Shown here: one piece after another, positions 1 through 7,163 of the stretch
Layout of the letters: every line of letters starts with the position of its first letter
Numbering within the stretch: position 1 is the first letter of the stretch
NCBI GenBank assembly: GCA_022866015.1
Contig: JALHTX010000309.1
Coordinates: 1 to 20,704 of the forward strand
Direction of reading: 5' to 3'
Source: Thermoplasmatota archaeon
GTDB lineage: Archaea > Thermoplasmatota > E2 > DHVEG-1
Length of the DNA: 20,704 nucleotides
Notes under the pieces: generated by a model
Databases searched by the model: none
What the model was told of the DNA's origin: nothing
What the model saw: only the letters and a program-made list of their open reading frames with translations
Program-made: the position numbers and the translations under genes

Positions 1-1
1 T

Positions 2-730
2 GCTGTCTCATATGCACTGAAATCAAAATTTAGAACAGGTATGACTATTGCTATTTTTGCTCTTGTAATTTTTACAATTACTACAATGTCTATGATAATT
101 GGTATGATGGGGACAAATATTGAAAGACAAGTTCAAGAGGCATCTGGTGGATATGAGGTACTTGGTTTTAGTAGTCCTAACTTGCCAATTTATAATATCA
201 CAAAAGAATTACAAGATAAAGGGCTTGAAAGTAAAGTCGAAAAATATTCAGCTCTTATTTCTGGAAACGTTAATATAAGCCCAACTATAGATTCGGGGGA
301 AATAAAATATTATTCTATTATTGGGGTTGATGATAGTTTTATTGAAGAAAACGAGTTTTATTTTTCAGAGTATTTAAGTGAATATGGTAGCGAGAAGGAT
401 CTATGGTATGCAATTAGAAATAATGAAAGCCTTGTTGTTATTGATGGAACATTCGGTGCACAAAATAATTTTGTAAGTACTGGTTCATCTCTGGGTAATT
501 TTTCTTTAAACGTTGGGGATACAATAAAAATTATAGACAAAGACAACAGTATTGTTGAGAAGAAATTAATCGGGGTTCTTGATACAACAATTATTCAAGG
601 TATTTTTAGCTATAATAAATATGTTGATGAAGGGTTTAATATCAATACGTCTTCTGTTTTTCTTTTCAGCATAAAAAAAGGTCAAGATGCTGATAAAATC
701 GCTAAAGAAATCGAGAGCTCTTTTTTATAG
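2..730 (+). CDS. FtsX-type ABC transporter permease, N-terminal part (5' end outside window, ends at in-frame TAG)
   Basis: This is the membrane subunit of an ABC transporter of the FtsX/MacB type (lipoprotein release or efflux class; substrate unknown). The frame is open from base 2, so the first ATG at 41 is internal. The sequence before it (AVSYALKSKFRTG) matches the cytoplasmic lead-in to a transmembrane helix of the family. The helix runs over roughly residues 14-37 from base 2. About 190 residues of soluble extracytoplasmic domain follow. The reading frame stops at TAG (728-730), but the same frame continues directly into the fragment at 737, which holds the remaining helices. I therefore read the two as one gene with a nonsense codon. 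A nonsense mutation or sequence error is the simplest explanation. Confidence 0.8.
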   Translation, partial: AVSYALKSKFRTGMTIAIFALVIFTITTMSMIIGMMGTNIERQVQEASGGYEVLGFSSPNLPIYNITKELQDKGLESKVEKYSALISGNVNISPTIDSGEIKYYSIIGVDDSFIEENEFYFSEYLSEYGSEKDLWYAIRNNESLVVIDGTFGAQNNFVSTGSSLGNFSLNVGDTIKIIDKDNSIVEKKLIGVLDTTIIQGIFSYNKYVDEGFNINTSSVFLFSIKKGQDADKIAKEIESSFL

Positions 731-736
731 TATGGA

Positions 737-1189
737 ATGCAGACAATTGTTGTTAAAACTGTTGTTATGAATGTAATCAGTACACTGAATCAATTTTTTT
801 ATCTCTTTGATGCTTTTATGGCACTAGGCTTGATAATAGGAATAGCAGGACTAGGTATTATAACAATAAGATCAGTTCATGAGAGAAGACAGGAGATTGG
901 AATGATGAGAGCTATAGGTTTTAATAAAAGGATGGTGCTTTCGTCTTTTATAATTGAAACTTCAACAATAGCTATAATTGGAATACTAATTGGAACATTT
1001 TTAGGAATATTTACAGGATATATTATCTGGAGAGATAGTTTTAGTGATCTGGGATTTGACTTTATTATAAACTGGCAGCCAATTATTTTAATCAGTTTTA
1101 TAGCATTTGTATTTACGCTCATTTGCATTTTACCTGCTTCAAGAAAAGCATCAAGGATTCCTCCAGCAGAAGCTTTAAGATATGAGTGA
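737..1189 (+). CDS. FtsX-type ABC transporter permease, C-terminal part
   Basis: This segment is in the same frame as the upstream fragment; only TAG, TAT and GGA separate its ATG from the previous Leu codon. It carries the signature of the FtsX permease C-terminus: a transmembrane helix around residues 25-45, the cytoplasmic motif RSVHERRQEIGMMRAIGF, two further helices, and the closing motif PPAEALRYE. On its own it has three helices and no extracytoplasmic domain, so it is unlikely to be a free-standing gene. No Shine-Dalgarno precedes the ATG at 737. The stop is TGA, and a 10-T run follows shortly after. The ATPase partner is not in the window and would be expected upstream. Confidence 0.8.
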   Translation: MQTIVVKTVVMNVISTLNQFFYLFDAFMALGLIIGIAGLGIITIRSVHERRQEIGMMRAIGFNKRMVLSSFIIETSTIAIIGILIGTFLGIFTGYIIWRDSFSDLGFDFIINWQPIILISFIAFVFTLICILPASRKASRIPPAEALRYE

Positions 1190-1208
1190 TTATAGCATTA
1201 AATTAAAA

Positions 1209-1218
1209 TTTTTTTTTT
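1209..1218 (+). terminator. Poly-T terminator after the permease gene
   Basis: A run of ten T residues lies 20 bases after the permease stop codon. Archaeal RNA polymerase commonly terminates on U-rich tracts without needing a hairpin, so this is a good candidate end for the ABC transporter transcript. Confidence 0.55.
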
Positions 1219-1350
1219 ATTCTTTGTTTCATTACTATAAATCACATTAAATCAAAAAACCGTTCAACAGATATAAAACCTAGATTTTTACTAGTAAACG
1301 CAAGTTAAATCTTGTCCTCGACGTAATTTTATTATTTTATTAAATAAAAA

Positions 1351-1378
1351 GGATTTGAACGCTTACGTTTTTAAATCC
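1351..1378. other. Intergenic stem-loop
   Basis: GGATTT (1351-1356) pairs with AAATCC (1373-1378), and inside it AACG (1358-1361) pairs with CGTT (1366-1369) around a CTTA loop. This gives 10 base pairs with a small asymmetric internal loop. It lies between the permease terminator and the DUF2284 gene, in a 242-base gap with no ORF. It could be a structured leader, a processing site or chance. The minus strand reads GTTCAAATCC here, which resembles a tRNA T-loop. Confidence 0.35.
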
Positions 1379-1431
1379 CCCCTACACTTTTTATAGATTA
1401 CTTTAAAGTATGAATAATTATTTATGATTCC

Positions 1432-1953
1432 ATGAAGAAAACAACATTAACTCAACCTGAGCATTTTCTACGCAGAGCGTGTGAGTTAGGGGCAATAGAT
1501 GCAAAAATTATTTCTCCACAACACGTCTTTACTGCTGAATGGGTACGACGAAAATGTCAGTACGGCTGTGATGACTTTGGCGAACATTTAACGTGTCCTC
1601 CTTATTCACCGACACCGCAGGAAACACGACGGTTGCTTGATGAGTACGAAACCGCTCTCTTGATCCATTGCCCATCAAGGGGGGTTGAAGTGCTCCAAAT
1701 TGTTTGTACTCTTGAACGTAAAGCATTCATCTCAGGATATTACAAAGCATTTGGAATGAGTGCCGGTCCCTGCCCTCTTTGTAATAAATGTAATGTGCAA
1801 AAAACATGTTGTCACACTGAACAGGCACGTCCCTCTATGGAAGCCTGTGGTATCGATGTCTATAAAACAGCAAGGACTGCTGGATACCCAATTGAGGTAG
1901 TTCGAGACCATACCTGCACTGAAAACTATTATGGATTACTCTTGCTTGAATAA
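1432..1953 (+). CDS. DUF2284 family predicted metal-binding protein
   Basis: The 173-residue product matches the DUF2284 family, a Cys-rich protein of unknown function found in archaea and anaerobic bacteria and presumed to bind metal or an Fe-S cluster. Visible features are C42 and C46 (KCQYGCDDFG), C55 in LTCPPYSP, and a dense cluster at C114, C117, C120, C126 and C127 (GPCPLCNKCNVQKTCC), then C139. This spacing resembles ferredoxin-like cluster ligands, but the ligand is not known to me. It is a single-gene unit with its own intergenic flanks. Its G+C is visibly higher than the neighbours (mid-40s percent by eye) and it uses CGN arginine codons where neighbours mostly use AGA, which suggests recent acquisition. 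It ends with tandem TAA-TGA stops. Confidence 0.85.
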   Translation: MKKTTLTQPEHFLRRACELGAIDAKIISPQHVFTAEWVRRKCQYGCDDFGEHLTCPPYSPTPQETRRLLDEYETALLIHCPSRGVEVLQIVCTLERKAFISGYYKAFGMSAGPCPLCNKCNVQKTCCHTEQARPSMEACGIDVYKTARTAGYPIEVVRDHTCTENYYGLLLLE

Positions 1954-1982
1954 TGATACTGCACGATTATAAATGATTTATT

Positions 1983-2003
1983 TTGGAGTCATCGACTCTC
2001 CAA
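1983..2003 (+). terminator. Hairpin after the DUF2284 gene
   Basis: GAGTC (1986-1990, with G1986 and A1987 as its start) pairs with GACTC (1994-1998) around a 3-base loop, and TTG before it can pair with CAA after it across a 2-base bulge. It lies 30 bases after the stop codon. No T-run follows directly, so it may be an RNA 3'-end or processing structure instead of a classical terminator. Confidence 0.3.
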
Positions 2004-2016
2004 ATTAACTATAAAC

Positions 2017-2069
2017 CAATGCATACGGATAAACTTGGGTTCAAATCCCTTCTCTGCATTGATTTTTTT
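2017..2069 (+). repeat. tRNA-3'-end-like fragment, left of the GNAT gene
   Basis: The segment contains GGGTTCAAATCCC (2037-2049), an archetypal tRNA T-arm with loop TTCAAAT, followed by an acceptor-like strand ending TGCATTG and then seven T residues. CAATGCA (2017-2023) is an exact inverted copy of TGCATTG (2055-2061). I could not fold a full tRNA here: no D-arm, no plausible anticodon arm and no matching 5' acceptor strand. The outer T-stem pairs are T-T mismatches. It looks like a tRNA remnant. A related sequence lies just after the GNAT gene. Confidence 0.4.
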
Positions 2070-2160
2070 CACTTATTTTATATCATAAAAAAAATTCTTA
2101 ATTATTTTTAGACGCACAGGATTTATAACCCTATAATATTACTAACCACGAGAAGGGCGT

Positions 2161-2706
2161 ATGTTATTTAAAAAAAATGTTGTATTAAGAGATGGAACGA
2201 ATGTTCTTATTGAATCATTAACCGGAAAGGAGAATATTCGAGAGTTCCAACGATTTATTAACACTCTCACTGGAGAAGGGGCGTATTTACTTGTTGATAA
2301 ACCAGTGACATTTAAGGAAGAGAAACAATGGTTAAAAGCCCAGATTCAGGCACATAAAAAAGGAGAACAAATCTATATAAAAGCACTCGCTAATGATCAT
2401 CTTATTGGAGATTGTTTTGCTAAACCAGGATTTGGACGAAATCATGGGAACAAAAACCTTGGCATTGCAATCAAGAAACAATGGCGAGGGAAAGGTCTTG
2501 GCAATATTATGTTAAAAGAACTTATTTTACTTTCAGAGGAGAAATGGCATCCAAAAAACGTTTTCATGCATGTAGTATCATCGAATAAAAATGCTCTTAG
2601 TCTTTATGAATCGTTAGGTTTTCGAAAAATTGCACATCTACCGCAATGGTTTGAATATTATGGCAAATATCTTGATGAGATTGTTCTCATTCTTGAAAAA
2701 AATTAA
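2161..2706 (+). CDS. GNAT family N-acetyltransferase
   Basis: The 181-residue product is a GCN5-related acetyltransferase that would transfer an acetyl group from acetyl-CoA to an amine; the substrate cannot be read from the sequence. The acetyl-CoA binding motif is clear at about residues 105-115 (KKQWRGKGLGN), preceded by the beta-strand LGIAI. The C-terminal motif with ALSLYESLGFRKIA is typical of the family (residues about 144-157). Length is normal for the fold. The ATG follows a purine-rich GAGAAGGGCG stretch usable as a ribosome binding site, and ATTTATAACC near 2120 could be its TATA box. It stands alone and is flanked on both sides by tRNA-3'-end-like fragments, suggesting possible arrival by integration. 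Confidence 0.85.
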   Translation: MLFKKNVVLRDGTNVLIESLTGKENIREFQRFINTLTGEGAYLLVDKPVTFKEEKQWLKAQIQAHKKGEQIYIKALANDHLIGDCFAKPGFGRNHGNKNLGIAIKKQWRGKGLGNIMLKELILLSEEKWHPKNVFMHVVSSNKNALSLYESLGFRKIAHLPQWFEYYGKYLDEIVLILEKN

Positions 2707-2744
2707 TTTTTACGTCCAAAAGGAAAAAAACTATAATTTATACC

Positions 2745-2790
2745 AGTAATCATGGGCTCAATCCATTCTTATGCAATAAATTTTTTACAC
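2745..2790 (+). repeat. Degenerate second copy of the tRNA-like fragment, right of the GNAT gene
   Basis: By hand alignment CATGGGCTCAATCCATTC, then TATGCA and a six-T run and ACACT, lines up with the left fragment (CTTGGGTTCAAATCCCTTC, CTGCA, T-run, CACT) with one or two gaps and roughly 70% identity. Part of that match is trivial T-run. Its T-stem is ATGG/CCAT. The two copies are direct repeats bracketing the acetyltransferase gene. The relation is suggestive and not certain. Confidence 0.3.
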
Positions 2791-2874
2791 TGATTTCTTT
2801 TCACAGTTAAAACATAATCTTAAGGATTAAATATATGATACAGTTTAAAAAAAGATATAATTATTAAACAAATA

Positions 2875-2880
2875 AGGAGG
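2875..2880 (+). promoter_or_regulatory. Strong Shine-Dalgarno that fixes the start of the radical SAM gene
   Basis: AGGAGG is followed by a 7-base spacer and then by ATC at 2888, where the protein homology begins. An in-frame TAA at 2873-2875 excludes any start further upstream. The site therefore points to position 2888 as the initiation codon even though that codon is not ATG, GTG or TTG. Confidence 0.6.
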
Positions 2881-2887
2881 AAAAAAC

Positions 2888-4333
2888 ATCAATATTATAC
2901 TTATTTACCCGCCAGTCAAACAAAGTCTAAACGAGGATAAAAAAAAAGAAGTTACAGGACTTGCACCACCTCTTGGAATACTATATATTGGAAAAGTACT
3001 TCAAGAAAAAAACTATACCGTCAAAGTTATAGATTATTCATCAGAGGAATATAACAAAGAAAAGCTCATAGAAGAAGTAAAAAAAGTACAAATTGTTGGA
3101 ATAACTGTTTTAAGTTTCAATTTAGAAACAACAAAGGAATTAATTAAAATAATTAAAGAAACAAAACCAAAATTAAAAGTTATAATTGGTGGACCACATT
3201 GTTCATTATTCCCTAAAAAAGCATTAAATGAAACTAAAGCAGATATTTGTGTCCAAGGGGATGGAGAAATAGTAATAAATGATATCATTGAAGCTATAAA
3301 TGGTAAATTAAACCTTTCAGAAATACATGGAATCTACTACAAAGAAAATAACAAAATTCTTAGTGGAAAACCACTAAAACTAATCACAAACCTTGATACA
3401 ATTTCTTTTCCAGCAAGAAATCTAGTAAAAGATAATATTTATGGAAAAGAGTACAATCCTCATATAAAAGCAGGAGAATTTACAACAGCTGTTACAAGTA
3501 GAGGTTGCCCTTTTAACTGCAAATTTTGTTCAAGAAACTATATCGGCATGAAAAAATATAGGAGTAGATCTGTTAAAAACATAATTGAGGAATTAAAAGT
3601 CCTTCAAAAACAAGGATACAAAATTGTAGCATTTGAAGACGATAGTTTTCTTGCAGACAAAAAACAAGCAATTCAATTATTTCAAGGTATAATAAATGAA
3701 AAAATAAAGATGAAATTTATTGCAACTGCAGTACGAGTAGATTCATCAGATGAAAAACTATTTAGTCTTATGAAAAGAGCAGGAGTAACGCATCTTCAAT
3801 TTGGCCTTGAATCAGGAAATCAAGAAATCTTAGACTTTTATAATAAAAAAACCGATCTCAAAAAAATTAGAAATGCTATTTTATTAAGCAATAAAATGGG
3901 TTTTTTCACAATTGGTACCTTTATATTAGGCGCTCCCTTTGAAACAAAAAAACATTTCGAAAAAACAATAAATTTTGCAAAATCGCTTCCATTAGATTCT
4001 GTTTCTTTTCTCCCTTTAAAATATATTACAGGATCAGAACTTTGGTGCAATGCAGTTCAAGAAGGAAAAATTTCAGAATATGAATATATCGTTTATGCTG
4101 ATTCAAAAAGAAACCTGGGTTTTTACACATTCGAAGAATTAATAAGTATATGTAATAAAGGCCATAGAGAGTTTTATATGAGATTAAGTTTTATTTTCAA
4201 GCTATTGATTAAGTCTTTAAGAAATGATGATTTTGGTTTTTTACAATCATATATAACTTTATTTTTTTCAAATATATTTGGTACTTTTCGTTTCTTAGGT
4301 TTTGTTAAAAAAACAGCTTTCTATGACTCATAG
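2888..4333 (+). CDS. B12-binding-domain radical SAM protein with apparent ATC start
   Basis: The 481-residue product has an N-terminal cobalamin-binding-like Rossmann domain (residues 1-140, opening NIILIYPPV, with IIGGPHCSLFPKKAL near 99-113) and a radical SAM domain whose CxxxCxxC cluster motif is CPFNCKFC at 207-214. A C-terminal helical region follows. Such enzymes cleave SAM to a 5'-deoxyadenosyl radical and often methylate or rearrange unreactive carbons; the substrate is unknown. Homology starts exactly at codon 2888, which is ATC behind a perfect Shine-Dalgarno. The family normally begins MNIxLIYPP, so ATG to ATC is a likely single-base change or a rare start. The first in-frame ATG (3548) lies past the Fe-S motif and cannot give a working enzyme. 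The gene converges on the next radical SAM gene, overlapping it by 29 bases. Confidence 0.85.
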   Translation: MNIILIYPPVKQSLNEDKKKEVTGLAPPLGILYIGKVLQEKNYTVKVIDYSSEEYNKEKLIEEVKKVQIVGITVLSFNLETTKELIKIIKETKPKLKVIIGGPHCSLFPKKALNETKADICVQGDGEIVINDIIEAINGKLNLSEIHGIYYKENNKILSGKPLKLITNLDTISFPARNLVKDNIYGKEYNPHIKAGEFTTAVTSRGCPFNCKFCSRNYIGMKKYRSRSVKNIIEELKVLQKQGYKIVAFEDDSFLADKKQAIQLFQGIINEKIKMKFIATAVRVDSSDEKLFSLMKRAGVTHLQFGLESGNQEILDFYNKKTDLKKIRNAILLSNKMGFFTIGTFILGAPFETKKHFEKTINFAKSLPLDSVSFLPLKYITGSELWCNAVQEGKISEYEYIVYADSKRNLGFYTFEELISICNKGHREFYMRLSFIFKLLIKSLRNDDFGFLQSYITLFFSNIFGTFRFLGFVKKTAFYDS

Positions 4334-5609
4334 CAGCAGCAAATGTTCTTTGGAATACAAGTAAAAAAGGTAACATCCCTAATCTCATGCTTTTAAATAT
4401 TCTTTTAATGTTGTTAGGTATTGAATAGTATTCACAGTACATTTTTCTAACACCTGCAAGAAGCTCTACAGATGTCATATTTTTAGGTTTAAAAACAGGG
4501 TTTTTAAGAGTGTATTGCGACCAATCTTTAGTTAGTATTCTTTTTTCTTTTTCTAATTTATCATATATTGATGTTCCAGGTAAAGGAGTAAGTATATTGA
4601 AATCTGCTGCATCAATCCCTAATATTTTTATTTGCTTAAGAGTCTCATCAAATACATCTTTTGTATCTGTATCAAACCCAAACATAAAATCTCCGACTAC
4701 TATCATCCTATTGTCATGTATGTTTTCAACAGCTTTTTTATATTCCTCAACTTTGTTTGTTATTTTATTTACATTATCTAGTGTTTGTTGTGAAAATGAC
4801 TCAAAACCTAAAAGCCAAGATGTACAACCTGCTTTTTTTGAAAGTTTTACAAATTCGATATCGTTTGCTAAAACATCTACATTACCATTACAGGAGAATT
4901 TCTTTTTTAAACCTATCATATTTCTAAAAAGTTCTTTTGTATATTTTGGGTCTATTGTCATCGAAGTATCGTAGAACGTAAAAAATTTTTGTGGCAGATT
5001 TTTGATTTCTTCTATTACTTCATCCACCGGTCTTTTATAAAATTGTGAACCCTCAATAATGTTTGACTCTGGGCAGAAATCACATTTATATGGACATCCA
5101 CAGGTTGCTTCTATCGCTCCACTTATTACAAAGGCAGGTAACTTAATATTTATCGGTGGGATTTTTGTATTTTTATCATATTTTTTATGCTTATATTCTA
5201 GCTTTAATTTGTTTTCTTCATAATCATTTAAAAAATCTAGCCAGTTTAACTCACCCCATCCAAGAAGAATGCTATCTGAATGTTCTTTAGCTTCTTTTGG
5301 CATTAATGATGCATGTATTCCACTTAATACAACGGTTATTCCTTTTTTTCTAAATTCATCTGCTATTTCATATGCTCTTTTAGCGGTTGATGTTGTATAG
5401 TTTATATTAACCAAATCATATTTTTTAGAAAAATCGATTATGCTGTTTCGCTCATTTATTATTGTCACGGTATGTTGTTTTGGTGTTATAGCTGCAATTT
5501 TTCTGGCATAAAGTGTTGGTAGTATTGTAAATGCATTTAGTAATAATTTATCAAAAAAACCGTATCTAGTATCCCCCATCCAAGTGTTTTCAATAATTAA
5601 TATATTCAT
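4305..5609 (-). CDS. B12-binding-domain radical SAM protein
   Basis: The 434-residue product has an N-terminal cobalamin-binding-like domain (residues 1-130, with SGIHASLMPKEA at about 96-107) and a radical SAM core with CPYKCDFC at 172-179, then an LGFESFSQQTLDNVNK segment typical of this superfamily. The classical DxHxxG cobalamin ligand motif is not visible, so B12 may bind base-off or not at all. No signal peptide is present, so it is cytoplasmic. A TATA box TTTAAATA ends 27 bases before the ATG with no Shine-Dalgarno between, which fits a leaderless mRNA. It is transcribed away from the adenylating enzyme gene and tail-to-tail with the first radical SAM gene. The two radical SAM proteins are not close copies. 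The reaction is unknown. Confidence 0.88.
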   Translation of the reverse strand: MNILIIENTWMGDTRYGFFDKLLLNAFTILPTLYARKIAAITPKQHTVTIINERNSIIDFSKKYDLVNINYTTSTAKRAYEIADEFRKKGITVVLSGIHASLMPKEAKEHSDSILLGWGELNWLDFLNDYEENKLKLEYKHKKYDKNTKIPPINIKLPAFVISGAIEATCGCPYKCDFCPESNIIEGSQFYKRPVDEVIEEIKNLPQKFFTFYDTSMTIDPKYTKELFRNMIGLKKKFSCNGNVDVLANDIEFVKLSKKAGCTSWLLGFESFSQQTLDNVNKITNKVEEYKKAVENIHDNRMIVVGDFMFGFDTDTKDVFDETLKQIKILGIDAADFNILTPLPGTSIYDKLEKEKRILTKDWSQYTLKNPVFKPKNMTSVELLAGVRKMYCEYYSIPNNIKRIFKSMRLGMLPFLLVFQRTFAAAMSHRKLFF

Positions 5610-5636
5610 AAAACTTTTCTAAAATGGAGGGATACC

Positions 5637-5644
5637 TATTTAAA
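5637..5644 (-). promoter_or_regulatory. TATA box of the radical SAM gene at 5609
   Basis: TTTAAATA on the minus strand is a consensus archaeal TATA box. It stands 27 bases before the ATG, which places the expected transcription start at or next to the start codon. Confidence 0.6.
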
Positions 5645-5669
5645 CGATTTTATTAATTAAACATATCAC

Positions 5670-5679
5670 TATAATATAA
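5670..5679 (+). promoter_or_regulatory. TATA box of the CapK-like gene
   Basis: TATAATATAA is centred about 28 bases before the ATG at 5703. This predicts a leaderless transcript starting at 5703 and is the reason for preferring that ATG over the GTG at 5694. The 93-base divergent region 5610-5702 thus holds both promoters. Confidence 0.5.
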
Positions 5680-5702
5680 TTTGAATAATACATGTGGAGA
5701 TT

Positions 5703-7082
5703 ATGAATCCTTTCTACAACCCAATATTTCTTTCAAAAATTCTTAATAAATATTTATTTGATATTAATAGATTAAAAAATTTTAATGAAAAAGAACTAAA
5801 CAATTTTAGAGACAAAGCTCTGAGAAATATTGTAAGATATGCATATACTGTCCCACTTTATCATGACAAATACAAAAAAGCAGGGGTACACCCAAGCTAC
5901 ATAAATAAAATAAAAGATATTGAAAAACTACCAGTAATAACCAAAGAAGATATCAAAAAATATTATCCTAATGGTATTATTTCATCAAAAACCAAAAAAG
6001 AAAAACTTTTAGAAATTTCAACTTCTGGAACAACAGGTAAGAAACTAGAAATTTATCAAGATATGTATGATGTAGTACAATGGTTTTTTAATCATATAAG
6101 AGTATTAAGAGAACATGAAATAAATTGGAGAAAAGACAGATTAACTATTATTGCTGATCTTGCACCTCATACTATTGAAAGTGGATTTATAATGAGAGGT
6201 CTTTTAGGAAATCTAAACTCCAGTTTTTTTAGAAATATGCAATGGCTTAATACTAACAATAAACCAGATGAATTAATTAAAGAAATTAATCATTTTAAAC
6301 CAGATTTTCTAGGTGGATATACTGGTATGCTAGGACATCTTGCATTGTTAAAAGAGCAAGGATATGGAGAAAAAATAAACCCAAAGGTTATTGCGTCAAC
6401 TGGTGGCGTTCTTGATAAAAACCTTAGAAAATTAATAGAAGAGGTATTTAATGCACCAATCTTTGAACTATATAGCACTACTGAAACAGGGATTATTGCT
6501 TTTCAATGTAGAAATGGTCATTATCACGTCATGTCTGATCTTGTACATTTAGAGATTCTAAAAGAAGATAAACCAGCTGACTCAAAGGAACCTGGGAAGT
6601 TGATTATTACAAAGCTTTATGGAAATGGTACCCCAATTATTAGATATAACGCAATTAATGATATTGTTGCACCTTTGTATGAAAAACCAGATTGTGATAT
6701 TATAGGCGATCTAATTGATCGAGTTTATGGCAGAGATGACCTCGCCCTATATTTTTCGAATGGCAGGATTTTGCTGCCATCTTCAATTTCTGAGATTTAT
6801 AGTAGAGTTTTATATGAACTTAAAACTACGATTTTAAAGGATACAAAAATTATCCAGAATAATATGAATAATATTGATATAGAGCTTGTTTTCGATGAAA
6901 AACAAAAAGAATCGAGCCTTAACTTTGAGAAGGTATTTTCTGTAATTAAAAAAGGTTTTGAAGAAAAAGTTGGATCTGATGTCGACATTCGAATAAAAAA
7001 AGTTGATAAAATTCATCGAAAGATGTCTCGGATTGTTACTAAAATTAATAAGAAAAATTTTGAAATCAAGCAATATATTTAA
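5703..7082 (+). CDS. CapK/phenylacetate-CoA ligase-like adenylate-forming enzyme
   Basis: The 459-residue product belongs to the ANL adenylating superfamily, in the branch annotated as phenylacetate-CoA ligase or capsular polysaccharide protein CapK. Such enzymes activate a carboxylate with ATP and pass it to CoA or another acceptor. The phosphate-binding motif STSGTTGKK is at about residues 106-114, the adenine-binding core motif appears as YSTTETG (about 260), and YGRDD in the hinge region precedes the C-terminal domain. Length is normal. The start is chosen from the TATA box position; GTG at 5694 would add three residues (MEI). It is divergent from a radical SAM gene, so a shared pathway is plausible, such as activating an acid later modified by radical chemistry. 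The substrate cannot be named from the sequence. Confidence 0.85.
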   Translation: MNPFYNPIFLSKILNKYLFDINRLKNFNEKELNNFRDKALRNIVRYAYTVPLYHDKYKKAGVHPSYINKIKDIEKLPVITKEDIKKYYPNGIISSKTKKEKLLEISTSGTTGKKLEIYQDMYDVVQWFFNHIRVLREHEINWRKDRLTIIADLAPHTIESGFIMRGLLGNLNSSFFRNMQWLNTNNKPDELIKEINHFKPDFLGGYTGMLGHLALLKEQGYGEKINPKVIASTGGVLDKNLRKLIEEVFNAPIFELYSTTETGIIAFQCRNGHYHVMSDLVHLEILKEDKPADSKEPGKLIITKLYGNGTPIIRYNAINDIVAPLYEKPDCDIIGDLIDRVYGRDDLALYFSNGRILLPSSISEIYSRVLYELKTTILKDTKIIQNNMNNIDIELVFDEKQKESSLNFEKVFSVIKKGFEEKVGSDVDIRIKKVDKIHRKMSRIVTKINKKNFEIKQYI

Positions 7083-7110
7083 TCTTGTAGATTATATTTA
7101 CCGAAAAACT

Positions 7111-7118
7111 TTTATACC
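7111..7118 (+). promoter_or_regulatory. TATA box of the small Cys-protein gene
   Basis: TTTATACC lies about 22 bases before a perfect palindrome and 46 bases before the ATG at 7164. The predicted transcription start falls inside the palindrome. Confidence 0.45.
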
Positions 7119-7132
7119 TTTACCGCCTTTAG

Positions 7133-7148
7133 TTTAACAATTGTTAAA
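7133..7148. promoter_or_regulatory. Perfect 16-bp palindrome, candidate operator
   Basis: TTTAACAATTGTTAAA is an exact inverted repeat with no spacer. It covers the expected transcription start of the 7164 gene, the standard position for a repressor site in archaeal promoters. It is too short and too close to the coding region to be a terminator of the upstream gene, and it has no T-run. Confidence 0.5.
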
Positions 7149-7163
7149 TTGAGGTAGAATTAT

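Noticed and set aside
1960..2065. A complete tRNA gene
   Set aside because: Only a T-arm and acceptor-like 3' strand are recognisable; no D-arm, no five-pair anticodon arm with seven-base loop, no matching 5' acceptor strand.
3548..4333. A separate 261-residue radical SAM gene starting at ATG 3548
   Set aside because: It would lack the CxxxCxxC motif and B12 domain that lie upstream in the same open frame; the gene begins at 2888.
4510..4974. 154-residue ORF on the plus strand
   Set aside because: It is antisense to the core of a clear radical SAM gene, has low-complexity Ser/Phe/Ile composition and no recognisable domain.
7083..7163. The 16-bp palindrome as terminator of the CapK-like gene
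   Set aside because: It has no following T-run and lies between a TATA box and a Shine-Dalgarno of the next gene, a position better explained as an operator.
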